Shown here: one piece after another, positions 35,767-46,926 of the stretch
Layout of the letters: each line of letters begins with the position of its first letter
Numbering within the stretch: position 1 is the first letter of the stretch
Source: Cytidiella melzeri
Lineage: Eukaryota; Basidiomycota; Agaricomycetes; Polyporales; Irpicaceae
Direction: 5' to 3'
NCBI GenBank assembly: GCA_022592445.1
Contig: JABYQR010000038.1
Location: forward strand, 1 to 64,000
Length of the DNA: 64,000 nt
Translations under genes and position numbers: made by a program
The notes under the pieces: model-generated
Told to the model about the DNA's origin: nothing
Database searches by the model: none
What the model saw: only the letters and a program-made list of their open reading frames with translations

Positions 35767-36405
35767 ATCATATCTATGGGAAATGCGGATTAGGGAAATA
35801 GATAGATAGATAGAATCAGATAGTACATAGCATGTGACCATCATCATTATGGCCACACATGAAGCAATACTTGCACCTTATTGCATTGTGCTCCAGTAGT
35901 TTCCGTGACTGAATAGCAGAAGTCCCATGAGGCTTCTCCATCACTCATATTTCATATACCAAATGTATTGAGCTTACTAAAGGCTCAGTCAGCACCATTC
36001 AGTTATGCAGGATGCTCAGTCATTGCTTACTTTGTCTATTCAGTAGTATTAGCAGGCAGGACTGTGCATTACCATGCCTTACTCATATGGCATCACTGTA
36101 GGATGAGTAATTCAGCTACAGACATGTATATATACCGCTTCCATAGAGCAGAGCAATGATAAGACACTTACTCCTAGAGTTAGTGAACTCTCTTTGTCAT
36201 CCTCTGCACTCATACCTTTTGAACTGGTTATGAGCCCCACCTTCTAACTCTTACAACCACACATCTACTCTGAAACCTCCTCCAAGCTTGACACTACACA
36301 ACTGTTGGTTTGTGAGTAACATTTCCTTCTACACATTGTAGGCCACTTTGTAGTAGAAGCCCAAGTTGTAATAGACTAAGCCTCCTCTCTCCTCGCCCAT
36401 TTTTC
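35767..36405. other. Non-coding; possible old LTR-like DNA
   Basis: It contains a short (GATA)n run near 35800-35815 and a TATA-like ATGTATATATACC near 36123. No gene seen. The region ends at the TTTTC target-site copy of the next solo LTR. Confidence 0.45.
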
Positions 36406-37158
36406 TGACACGGAGACAGGGCTCAACGTGACAAACAGGGACACGGTGTGGATGACGACGAGGAGGTGGTGGCAGGCGTGAAGCACAATGCGTTCACCAG
36501 CTATCAAACTTATTCAGGAAGCTAGCCCAGTAAAGACCAAGTTAGTATTGGTACTACCCGCTATGTAGTACAAGAGGGGTTTGCTTACCTAGCCCAGTAA
36601 AGACCAAGAGGTCGAGATGGGGGCTAGGAGCGTACATGCAGCTGCTTATATAGACTTCAGGGACCTGCGCACAGACCATGTTGAGGGCAGGCTTTGCAAG
36701 AAGCCGTGTGAACGAAGAACAAAAGAACTACCTAAAGGAGAACAATAGCTATTGTCTAGACCTTGCCAAGAACTCTACTCGTGAGAGAATCTATCTAAAA
36801 GGAGACCAACTATTGTATTTCATTCCCACACCTGTGAGAACATCCTTCCATAAAGAGAACAATAGGGAAAGAACAAAAGGAGTCCATGTGAGTGCTATCT
36901 ATGACGTCAAACCCTAGCTATGGGCTGAGCCATGTGGTTGTAGCCATGTGGTCTTACTTAAGCTAAGTCACATGCCAGTGTGACGTAGTAGCAAGTAATG
37001 TGATCGTGTGGAGCGTCTAAGCCACGTGATACGGGCGCTTAATAGACGTGTGCAGAGAGGGTTGCAAGCTAGGTTGCAACTGGGTTTCAAGCTAGGTTTC
37101 AAGCTATAAACTAGAGGTAAAATGCGAAAAATAAGGGCTAGTTGGGCCATCCACGACA
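36406..37158 (-). repeat. Solo LTR, 753 bp, with 5-bp target duplication
   Basis: On the plus strand it starts TGACACGG and ends CCACGACA. It is flanked by TTTTC on both sides (36401-36405 and 37159-37163). It matches, in reverse orientation, the solo LTR at 52304-53061, including GCCAGTGTGACGTAGTAGCA and the CAGTAAAGACCAAG repeats. No internal domain is present, so it arose by LTR-LTR recombination. A 79-codon open frame inside it is conserved in the other copy but looks like chance. Confidence 0.9.
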
Positions 37159-38076
37159 TTTTCCATAACTATCTTCTACAAAATTTCCCCTACTCTCTTG
37201 CCCCTGGATCATGTGGACAGTCACATCTGATTGCTAGCCTGCACCTCAGACGTGTTTTTGGTCTGTGATCACCATCAGAATCATGCACCTCCTTGAACAA
37301 AGCCCAATCAGGTGGCGTTCAGAAGTGATCAGAAGGGTCTTTTGTCTTTGACAATTGGGAGGCTGTGAAAAGCAGTGAAAGGAGGGAATTAGGTGTCACC
37401 TTGAGCTTGTGACTCAAGGGACTAGAAGGGAGCTGTGTACAATGCACAGTAAACACCCTTGGCATTCTAAATTTGTTGGTTTCTGTAGAATATAATATTT
37501 CTAGCACATTTTTGTCCCCTGCACATTGACATATCAGTCACGCGCTCTATTTGTTTCACCATTGCTTACTGTTTAGCCAAAGTCAAATTTGGGGATAATT
37601 TGCATGGAGAATCTCTTGTGTTACAATTCCTGAAGAATGAAGAAGAATTGTTCCAGTGTGCTCCAGCACATTGATGCCTTTTCAGATGTGACCTTTTTGT
37701 CCCCCAAAGTGTGGGAATTTGATGGCAGAATACAGACAGTAACAGTGTCAATAACAAAACAATGAATCCAGCTGATGGCATCACATTGGCCTTGTTATCA
37801 GCCCTTTATAACTTTGTATCAGATCACTTTTGCAATCAAAATGCAGTTTTAGATTTTCACAGACTGCATATGTGTACAAATTTGTACATATAATACACCA
37901 TTGGATAGCCCTATCTTGTGGCAACATCCTGGTACAAACATCCTGTCAATTGAAGTGGGATTGAGCACATTATGGCCAGTCTACTGAAAATGGTCTTCCA
38001 GACTCAGATTCAAACTCCACTCCTGCTGGCAAATGATGGCAGATTCTGATCAGGTACATGTGCAGCAATCTACAGA
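37159..38076. other. Non-coding AT-rich DNA
   Basis: About 0.9 kb with no ORF of interest and no recognised repeat end. Confidence 0.5.
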
Positions 38077-38174
38077 CATTGCTTGCTCTTTGAACAAGGA
38101 ATACAATGAGAAGACATGCCACACATAGTAGTGCCTCTGAGCACATTGCTTGCTCTTTGAACAAGGAATACAAT
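38077..38174 (+). repeat. 67-bp tandem duplication, second copy split by a transposon
   Basis: A 67-bp unit starting CATTGCTTGCTCTTTGAACA occupies 38077-38143. A second copy starts at 38144, is interrupted after 38174, and resumes at about 39592-39629. The intact first copy serves as the empty-site reference for the Harbinger insertion. Confidence 0.85.
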
Positions 38175-38391
38175 AGGGTCGTTCAAAGTTGGCGCAGCTC
38201 CGCCGCTCGCAGCTCGCAGCGCGGGCGTCAATTGCCCCAAAGCGGAATATAACGTAAGTGGTCACATTCTGTCACAGCGCGGTCGCCGTCGTCGCAGTCG
38301 GTGCGCTTCGTGTCTACTGTAGTCTTCGAGTAGCACAGACTCAACCTCTCACTGTCCTTACATCTCACACTCTTTTGACAAATCTCATACT

Positions 38392-38963
38392 ATGTCTTGT
38401 GCTGTGTCTGCTGGGAAGAAGAAGGCTGTAAAGGAGCTGGCCAAGCCTTTCCCACAGCTGGATTGGCAAGAGCAAATGACCTGGCAGCTGCTGGAGCTTG
38501 CAGAGAAGTCGGAAAACCGGAAGGTGCTGTTTGGAAAGCAGGCTGATGAGGTATGAGGCACGGGAAATTGGTCAAGTAGCTATACTGATCCATTTCACTG
38601 ATTAGAATACAAGTGGAGACAGGAAAATTACAGTGTATGGTCGGATTGGGAAGGCTCTCTTTCCAGAGCTGCATGAGCTTGATGGTGCAAAGCTAGCAAA
38701 CAAGATTAAGGCTAAGCTTGAAGGGTGTGTTGAACATCATGGTCTCTGCTCCCATGTACCTGCTCATTTGAATTCACAGGCTCATCAGGACATACAGGAA
38801 GCAGAAGGCTCGTCTGGTTGTTACTGGAGGTGGCCTTCGTTCCACGAAATCCTCAGTGCTCATCCATCTACACCTTCTCCTTCTCCTTCTCCTCCGGTGT
38901 CAACCTTCGAACGAAGAGATCGTGAAGAGACTCAATAGCATCAAAGCAACGTTGAGTATATAG
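38392..38963 (+). CDS. Harbinger Myb/SANT-like DNA-binding protein, altered C-terminus
   Basis: Accessory DNA-binding protein that works with the Harbinger transposase. Three exons (38392-38550, 38606-38724, 38780-38963) give 153 residues. Exon 1 has the SANT-like start FPQLDWQEQMTWQLLEL; exon 2 has VYGRIGKALFPELHELDGAKLANKIKAKLEG; exon 3 continues LIRTYRKQKARLVVTGGGL. All three helices of the SANT-like unit are present. After about residue 115 the sequence becomes CTC-rich and unlike the family, because the internal deletion fused it to antisense transposase DNA. Binding may survive; the C-terminal partner region is lost. Confidence 0.7.
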
Positions 38964-39452
38964 CACCACTGTGCCCTCTGAAACCCCAGCGGTTCTTGCA
39001 ATGTCCTCTACTGAAGCACCATTGCCATACCGTCCCAAACGGTACAGTGTCACAGCTAGCTGCATCTCCACTGGTGCCTGTGAATTGTTGGAATTGTTGG
39101 TGAAAACAGGATGGTCGTCAATCAAGTTCAAAAGTGTTTGAAACACCTCTGGAGACACACGAAGCATGCTCTGAAACCGGTTATGAGTGTGAGGACTTTG
39201 GGCATACACCCATGCAAGATGCAAGTTGGGGACTTTTAGGACAGGAGGTTGTGCACGAAGGTAGCGTGCTTGCATGACGGCGGCAAGAATGCCAACATCA
39301 GTTTGAAGCTGCATAAGAGCGTCTTCAAGATTGTCAGAAGGATTAATGATTTCCCGAAGCAGCATGCTCCGGAGGTATGCTCGAGTGATCTCTGTGCAAT
39401 ATGGAGTGTAAGGCATAGCTGAGGATGGTTGAGAATGGTGAAGGAAGTGCAA
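38868..39452 (-). pseudogene. Harbinger transposase, N-terminal fragment
   Basis: The minus-strand frame of 194 residues has MLRVSPEVFQTLLNLID, HPVFTNNS, MQLAVTLYRLGRYGNGASV, an HTH-like DIARTAGVSEGTVVLYTQRCF, and RRLTPEEKEKEK, where it ends abruptly at the deletion. This is the N-terminal HTH part of the DDE_Tnp_4 (Harbinger) transposase common in basidiomycetes. The Asp-Asp-Glu catalytic domain is absent, so it cannot catalyse transposition. Confidence 0.85.
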
Positions 39453-39639
39453 GCAAAGAAAATTGATTACAATTGTCGCTGCGTTACATTGCCGTGACTA
39501 CCAAGTACATTTAGCGCACACCGGGCCGGTCGCAAAGCCGGCGCTGCGAGCTGCGAGCGGCGGAGCTGCGCCAACTTTGAACGACCCTAATGAGAAGACA
39601 TGCCACACATAGTAGTGCCTCTGAGCAAGAATTACCAGT

Positions 39640-41135
39640 ACTTTGGAAGCTAACTACAAATTCACAACCCCTACATTCTTGGACAATGTAAATTTTTGGC
39701 TGCATTAGTAGTGAGTACTGTATCTGATTGTTCCACAAAGTTTTACAACTGTTAGTTGCTCTCTAAGCAGGAGTTACAATCAGAACACAGCCTGTGGCAG
39801 TTCCAATGGGTGTGAGGCAGTTCAGACATCAACAGGACATGGTTGCATGAGCAGCAAGCACTGCATTGGATTGTTGCACAAATGTTCACAACCATTAGTT
39901 GCTCTCTAAGAAGGAGTTCCAATCTAAACACAATTTGTGGAAGTTCTAGTGGGGCTGATACAGTTGAGACATCAACAGGATGTGGTTTCATCAGCATAGA
40001 GCACTGCCTTTGAGTCTTCCATACAGTTTCACAACCACCAGTTTCTCCACAAGTAGGAGATACATTCAGAACACAGCCTTTGACAGCTCTGATGGGGGTG
40101 AGGTAGGGCAGATATCAGCCAGATGTGGTTTTATCAGCAGCCAGCGCTGCATTCAATCAGTCCACTAAGTTTCACAACCACTACTTCCTAAGAAAGAGTT
40201 ACAACTGTGGCAGTTCCAATGGGGGTGAGGCAGTTCAGACATCAACAGTGCATGGTTGCGTTGGCAGCAAGCACTGCATTCAATTGGTCACAAGGTTTCA
40301 CAAACACTTCTCCCTAAGCAGGAGTTACAATCAGAACACAGTCTGTGGCAGTTCCAATAGGGGTGATGCAGCTCAGACCGTGGTTGCATCAGCAGCAAGC
40401 ACTGCATTGGATTGTTCCACAAAGTTTCACAACCATTAGTTGCTCTCTCAGGAGGGGTTACAATCAGAACATAGCCTGTGTTGGTTCTGATAGGGCTGAG
40501 GCAGTTCAAACATGAACAGGACATGGTGATGCAGCTCAGACCCTGGTTGCATCAGCAGTGACCACTGCATCAGATTGTTCCACAAAGTTTCACAACCATC
40601 AGTTGCTCTCTCAGGAATGGTTACAATCAGAACATAGCCTGTGTTGGTTCTGATAGGGCTGAGGCAGTTCAAACATGAACAGGACATGGTGATGCAGCTC
40701 AGACCCTGGTTGCATCAGCAGTGACCACTGCATCAGATTGTTCCACAAAGTTTCACAACCATCGGTTGCTCTCTCAGGAATGGTTACAATCAGAACATAG
40801 CCTGTGTTGGTTCTGATAGGGCTGAGGCAGTTCAAACATAAACAGGATGTGGTTGCATCAGCATAGAGCACTGCTTTTCATTCTTCCATACAGTTTCACA
40901 GCCACCAGTTACTCTATCAGCAGGAGTTACAATTACAACACAGCCTGTGGCAGTTCCAGTGATGCTGATGCAGTTCAGACATCAACAGGACGTGGTTGCA
41001 TCACCATAGAGCACTGCCTTTGATTCTTCCACACAGTTTCACAACCAATAGTTGCTCTATAAGCAGGAGTCACAATCAGAACCCAGCCTGTGGCAGCTCC
41101 GATGGGGGTGAGGCAGTGCAGACATCAACAGGACA
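39640..41135. repeat. Satellite-like tandem array, ~144-bp unit, ~10 copies
   Basis: The landmark GAGTTACAATCAGAAC recurs at about 39773, 39914, 40061, 40199, 40324, 40459, 40621, 40784, 40927 and 41070, giving periods of 125-163 nt (mean about 144). Each unit also holds TTTCACAACCA(T/C)(T/C)AGTTG and GGCAGTTC(A/C)AGACATCAACAGGA-like words. The two 162-163-nt units are nearly identical, showing recent unequal exchange. Several antisense frames repeat the same peptide, an artefact of the array. Confidence 0.9.
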
Positions 41136-42141
41136 CATGTAACATGTTCCAGCAATTGATCCAATGAGACACCCTCAAGCCCTTCATTCTTGAAGCAAGT
41201 AATTTTCCAGAATCAGCAGTGAACACTGCACAAGATTAATGACAAGATAGATGGAGCTCCTTGCTACCATTGGTGACTACCTTCATCAATGTATGGCTCC
41301 TGTTTCCGCAACCAAATTTATCAATTGTAGTACAGTCACTTTATCCCAGATCAAGTTGCCTATCAAAGGTGTCAGCAATAGCAAATGCCTGTAATACAGT
41401 CAATATTGATGACCAGATGGCTTGGCAAGGTCCTTACCAGGCACAGAATTGTTTACTGATGTTCTTTGTGATAACAAAGTCACAGGTGCAATTAACTATT
41501 TCATGCTATATGATTTATTCAATTTGCTATCAACAACAAAATCACTTGTAGCTCTGCTCTTGCAGTTTACCAAATTGTATCTAGACTATTGAACATAGTT
41601 CAACACCATTAAGAAGAAGACACATGTCAAACAATCTTCATCTCCATGCTCTACTCCACAAACTTGTTTTAATTCTGTACTCACACCCATTGTTGCACTT
41701 CAAACAATACAGCACAGTCCCTTTTCTTTCATGAATGATTGTGTGCTCTAGTGAAGACAAACTACTAACTTACTATACATTACTCATTGAAGAAGCCATT
41801 CATAACAATGTTACTTGTTTAGGCTGCTACCAGCACCAAGTTTACTTACAAATCTTGCTTAAATAGTAATATTTCATTCAATCCTCAGGAATTGTACTTG
41901 CCGCTTGCCGGCCTTGCTAACGCTAGTAGAAGTTTTTCTCACAGTTTAGTCCTTTCACATACAGTAGCAGCAAAAAGTCTTGTGACACCGTGAGCGCGCA
42001 ACATTTTTCTCGTTGCACGTGCTCATCACTACATAGTTTCCTTTGTGATAATGATCACACATTGTATACCATCTATAATTGATGTTCTGGGTAAAGTTGC
42101 ATCAAACTATTGCGTGCATGAGAGACTGTACACAATGCGCG
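41136..42141. other. Non-coding AT-rich DNA
   Basis: About 1 kb with no gene or recognised repeat end. Confidence 0.5.
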
Positions 42142-43440
42142 TGTTACGAACGGTCTTAACACCCTATTATTTTTCTTCACCTCTTTGATTATCCTGATAG
42201 CTAGTTATCTTCTTTACATTTGCCTTGACAATCCAACTTGTCCTTCCTCCCTCATTCCCTGATCCACATCGCCTCCGTTCAACACAGACTATTATGTCAT
42301 TGGTTGTCTTTGTGTGTCCATTCAAACCTTGGACCTAACTCCGATTGGTTACCGTTGCCTTGGTTCAACCCTCGGCCTTTCCATACCTCCGTTACCACTC
42401 CATCAGGCTCAACCCCATCTATCCCCTGTTTCGGGTTCAACCCCTTCTCTATTGATCTTTGCATCATGTTTCACCTTTCTATTGTCCCTTGTTTCCGCAC
42501 CTTGACGGTCTCTTCTCTCATTGGTTTTCAAAGCAGTGGATGCTCTCTGTGTATTGTTCTTCCTTTCTATTCCTCCGATTTGCTACCACTACTTCAGACT
42601 GGTCCAAAAGTAGTTAGGTCAACATGTATAAATAGCTGCTAGACATGTGGGGCTAGAACCTCAGTCTATCCACTTTGTATCAATATTCCTTCTATTGAAC
42701 CGTCATCTGTCTGCCACTGTGCTTGACAGCAACTGCGCAGCCTAGACCATCATCCAACCTTGTGTGTAGCTACACCAAGGGGTTCTGACTTGACAACTTG
42801 TCCCTTGACAATAATAGGTTTTAACACTGTCAAGCACAATGGTAGAGAGGTGATGGGTTGATAGAAAGATTATTGATACAAAGTGGATAGACTGAGGTTC
42901 TAGCCTTATATATCTCTAGCAGCTACATATACATGATGACTCACCTACTCATGGACTGGCCCAACACAGTGGTAGCAAATTGGACAAATGTAAAGGACAC
43001 ACAATAGATCAAGAACAATAATGACTTTGGCAAGTCAATAGGAGAAAAGACTGTTAAAGCGTGAGAACAAATGACAATGGAAAGGTGGACAATGTGCAAG
43101 AAAACAATAGAAAAGGGGTTGAACTTGAAACAGGGGATAGATGGGATTGCACCTGAAACGGGGAATAGACAAGGTTGGGCCTGATGGAATGGTAACAGAG
43201 TTATGAGGATGGAGCCGAGGCAATGGTAACCAATTGGAGTTAGCTTCACAGCAGCATTGGAAAAGAGGAGGGAGTCAATGACATGGCAGCTTGTGTTGAA
43301 CAGAGGTGATGAGAAATGAGAAGTGATGCGGGGAAGACAAGTTGGATTGTCAAAGCAAAGACAGAGAAATAGCTAGGTACTTTTATGATAAAGAGATGAA
43401 AATGGTAGGGTGTGAAGACCTTTTGTAATAAAGGGAAGCT
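42142..43440. repeat. Inverted (tail-to-tail) pair of LTR-like repeats
   Basis: A left arm (42142-42728, plus) and a right arm (42838-43440, minus) are about 590-600 bp each and clearly homologous. Shared words are TTGACAATCCAACTTGTC, TGGTTACCRTTGCCTYGG, CYATCTATCCCCTGTTTC and AACCTCAGTCTATCCACTTTG. A 109-bp spacer separates them. The left arm starts TGTTACGAAC, ends GCTTGACA and has a TATA-like TATAAATAGCTGC near 42628. They look like two LTRs left in inverted orientation. Read-through from one arm would give a long hairpin RNA. Confidence 0.75.
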
Positions 43441-43767
43441 GTTTGGTGATTTTTTGGGGGGAAAGTAAATTGTGACGTGCATTGATAAAGCTATCAATAC
43501 TGCAGTGCCATTCTAAGGTTACATTATGCCCCTGACACATCAATCAAGTGGTTTACTGATTGCTGAGCTCCTGTCAGAGTAGTTACCAGAGTGACCTGCA
43601 GCATCTGTCAGGGCTTGTACAACAGATGTTGTTAGCCTTAGTTTGCTAGGTCCGAACACTGCTTACCCCCGGAATACAATTCAATCTTACTTGCGAGATT
43701 GTCTAGCTTGTCGTGCTATCTACTATGATACTCTGCTTTTGTGATGTGCCCAAGTACACCTAGTATT
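43441..43767 (+). repeat. Segmental duplication, copy B, left part
   Basis: This matches 34416-34747, ending at AAGTACACCTAGTATT where the gypsy element is inserted. The last five bases, GTATT, are one copy of the target-site duplication. The rest of copy B continues at 53769. Confidence 0.9.
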
Positions 43768-44482
43768 TGTAACAGTAAGGTTACTACTCACCAGATAAGT
43801 TGTTAAACTTGAGGGGATAGAGTGAGATAGAGTGTGAGAGGTGTGGTGAGCGAAGTACTAGGGAGTACTGAGTGATCCTTTATCAACAGAGTGGATAAGA
43901 CTGAGGGGATATGCCCTCAGGAGTGCCTCTATATATACATGAAGGGGAGGACCCCAGGTACTACCCTAAGACCCCTAATACCTACATGAGTAAGCGAAGT
44001 AATCTACCTTACTAAGCATGCCCTATGCCCTAGTGGTGCCACTTCAATAATCAACCAATAGCAATTGTCCCCATGACCTGACCCCATGACCCAGCTCCAA
44101 GGCTAGACTTGTTCTAGCTTCGTCCTAAGACAAGGCTAGACTTTTCCAGAAGGTTCTATGAACTATGACATCATCTAATGGAATGTTCTATACTATGACA
44201 TCATAGTTCCAGCATGTTCCACAAGGTTCCAGAGAGTTCTATCATGTGATACACAGATAAGGAAAGGAGCGCATCAGCGCATCAGAGACAGGAGGCGCAT
44301 CAGCGCATCAATTGATAGGCAATGAGAATAAGCGCCGGAATAAGCACCTGATAAGCGCCAGATAAGCGCCTAAATAGACGCCGGATAAGCGCTGGATAAG
44401 CGCTTGACAAGCGCTTAAATATTCCCAATAATACCGTTGCCTGGTAAGGCAAGTCTTGTAGAAACATTGAAAATCTGTGACA
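43768..44482 (-). repeat. Gypsy 3' LTR of copy 2 (715 bp)
   Basis: On the plus strand it runs from TGTAACAGTAAGG to AAAATCTGTGACA. A long run of C (purine tract on the minus strand) follows directly. It contains the same GCGCTTAT microrepeats and TATATATA box as the other gypsy LTRs. Confidence 0.93.
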
Positions 44483-45443
44483 TTACCCCCCCCTTCTTGC
44501 TTTGAACTCCGTGCAAAGAGTTTTGAACGAACACCTTGGTCATTGAGTCCACTTTTTCACCATTGTCAAGAGGGTGCCTAAGCAGTTCCGAGTGACTCTA
44601 GCGGCTTCTACCGACGTCCCTGACGGGGTTATCACCTCATTGGCTGATGGTAGTCTAGTCCGTACCCTCCTCGGTTGCGTCATTGGATCGTGGATGATCC
44701 TTGGTGTGTTGTTTGTGACTTATACACAGTAAATTGTAGCTGAGCGAATAGCTCGGGGATGATCGTCGTAGGATTTCTTGATCGCTTCTTGAGCGTGCGT
44801 GATGTTTTCTACAGGTTCCCACGTGTTGTCGTTTGGTCCGTAGCCTTTCCAGCGTATGTAATACTGAAGCTTTTTGGCACGACCTGTACGTCTTGACTTG
44901 AGAATCTTCTCGACTTCGTATTCTTCTTCTCCGTTGATGATATCTGGCGGAGGCATCTCCAGCTTTTGGCCTTTGAATTCAGGTTCGTTATACGGTACCA
45001 ACTTGCTTGCATGGAATACAGGATGTATCCTTGGTGAACGTTCGGGCCATTCCAGTCTGAATGTGACCGGCGAAAGCTTTTCAGCAATCTTGAATGGGCC
45101 GTAGTACTTGGCTGACAGCTTATGTCCAGATTTTTGGTAGTCTCTCAGATCTAGCATGACCTGATCGCCTTTGTTGAAGGGGACCTTCTGGACGTGCTTG
45201 TTGTAGTACCATTTCATGCATTCAGCCGCAAGTTGTAACGCCGCTTTAGCATGCTCTTGAGCTTGCAAGCGGTTCCACATGATGTCATTCATGTCAGACC
45301 TTTTCAGGTCCTTAGTAAGCGTTGGACCAGCTCTAGGGTGTCTGCCGTATTCAAGGTAAAAAGGTGAGTGCTTAGTTCCCTCGTGCGCTGCATTGTTGTA
45401 TGCGAACTCAGCCGAGCTGAGCAATCTAGCCCAGTCGTCATGT

Positions 45444-46196
45444 TGACATGGATAGTCCAACAGACCGGATTTTTCCAACATTGTCACAAGTTCATAGCCT
45501 TAAGCGCCTATCTAGAGCGCTTATTTTCTGGCTAGGAGTGTTACCAGACCTAACCCTAACCCGGGTCACGTGACATCCTGCCTTATTCATCAATAGTCCA
45601 GACCCAAACCCTAGACTCAGTCTGGAGTGGTTCCAGATCAACCTAGGCTATTGTTCTATTGTTCCTCTTCCATTGATAGGGATTCCCCAGGGATTCCCCC
45701 AGTTTCTATTGTTCTATTGTTCCTATTCTATTGTTCTATTGTTCTATTGTTCTAGTGTTCTAGCTCTATTGTTCTCCGTACCCTGGTCCTTGACAGTTAC
45801 TCTGGTCCTTGAAAGTTACTCAGGTCCTTGACAGTTACCCTGGTCCCTTATTGTTCTATTGTTACTCCAGCCCTACAGTTACTCCAGTCCCTAGTGTGGG
45901 AACTTGTGCACAGACCACCCAGCCACAGTATATATAGTAGACCTTACCCTCCCTAGCTCTGCATCTTGACCTCTCTGTCATTTGCACTGCTAGGTGAGTT
46001 ACTGCATGTAACTTAGTATCATACCTTATTAACTCTGTCATTTGCACTGCTAGTATCCGGCCTCTGTGCCTGCTTGCCTGCTTATCATCGACTTTGACCT
46101 TGTTGTCGTCGTTGGAGATCCCTTTCCTTTTCCACCCCACATCTACTCCACCCCTTGTTTAGGGTTTATCAGTCTACCAGCAGTTGCTCCGCGACA
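45444..46196 (+). repeat. Nested solo LTR, 753 bp, in the integrase
   Basis: It starts TGACATGGATAG and ends TCCGCGACA, between CATGT duplications (45439-45443 and 46197-46201). Removing it restores the integrase sequence seen in copy 1. It contains repeated ATTGTTCT microrepeats (about 45650-45775), three ~20-bp GGTCCTTGACAGTTACT-like repeats (about 45783-45850) and a TATATATAG box near 45931. Ends and length resemble the 36406 and 52304 LTRs, but the middle differs, so it is a related family. Confidence 0.9.
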
Positions 46197-46755
46197 CATG
46201 TAGTTGATCGACGTAACAACGCAGGTACTGTTCGAGTGTTTGATTAACTCGTTCAGTTTGACCATCAGTCTGCGGATGATATGCGGTAGTCATCGTAGAT
46301 TCTATCCCTAGCATTTTACACCATTCCTGGAATAAATCTGCTGCAAATTGTGGACCTCGGTCGGAAATGATTTGCAAAGGTAACCCGTGAAGGGTCCAGA
46401 CTCTCTCATAGAGTAGAGTTGCAAGATCTTTTGCCGAGAACTCGTTTACAATAGGGAAGAAGTGCGCCCTTTTAGTAAGGCGGTCTACGACTACGCAGAT
46501 AGCATTGAAGCCATCAGACTCCAGTAACTGAGTAATCAAGTTGACAGTCATGATATCCCATGGTTTGGCCGGAACCGGATTAGGGATGAGTGGTCCATAA
46601 GGCTGTTGCGGACGAGTCTTCATCCGCTGACATGTGTCACAGCCTGTCACGTATTTCTTGACATCAGTGGTTAAACCTGGCCACCAGTAGTTTCTCGAGG
46701 TAAGTTCGTACGTTTTCCATCTGCCAGGATGTCCAGCAGAAGGTAGATCGTGATG

Positions 46756-46926
46756 TGTTAGAAGGCTATGAAAGTAGAGGAAAGTGTTGAGAGAGCAAGA
46801 CTGAGAGGGATCACACAGTGGGAGTTGGGGATCAAAAAGTGCGTGTCGTTGCATTGATCAGAGTAAGTCTTAAATACGGTAACTACGGCGCTAGTACGTT
46901 GCGCGTCTAAGTATTATAGTCGAACA
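46756..46926 (-). repeat. Nested copia solo LTR, 171 bp, with TGATG duplication
   Basis: It starts TGTTAGAAGG and ends TCGAACA, between TGATG copies (46751-46755 and 46927-46931). It is almost identical to the LTR at 8509-8678. Excising it with one TGATG rejoins the gypsy pol frame in the linker between RNase H and integrase. Confidence 0.95.

Larger units (their letters stand above)
38175..39588. mobile_element. PIF/Harbinger DNA transposon, internally deleted (1414 bp)
   Basis: Perfect 48-bp terminal inverted repeats (38175-38222 and 39541-39588) start AGGGTCGTTCAAAGTTGGCG. The flanks are AAT on both sides when compared with the intact 67-bp duplicate next door; the family usually duplicates TWA. 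It carries two convergent genes as in Harbinger elements: a Myb/SANT-like protein on plus and a transposase on minus. The DDE catalytic part is deleted, and the two reading frames now overlap at the deletion. Identical TIRs suggest recent movement, presumably by proteins supplied in trans. Confidence 0.9.

Noticed and set aside
35767..36405. Possible additional solo LTR
   Set aside because: A TATA-like word is present, but I could not find paired TG/CA ends or a target duplication.
36678..36917. 79-codon ORF, repeated at 52560-52787 (minus)
   Set aside because: Both lie inside solo LTRs of one family. Conservation follows from the shared LTR origin, and the peptide shows no domain or codon signal of its own.
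40288..40871. Minus-strand ORFs repeating the same Cys-rich peptide
   Set aside because: They are produced by the ~144-bp satellite units and have no independent support as genes.
39640..41135. Array considered as a CRISPR-like structure
   Set aside because: The units are ~144 bp tandem copies with variable periods. There are no short repeats with unique spacers and no cas genes, and the genome is eukaryotic.
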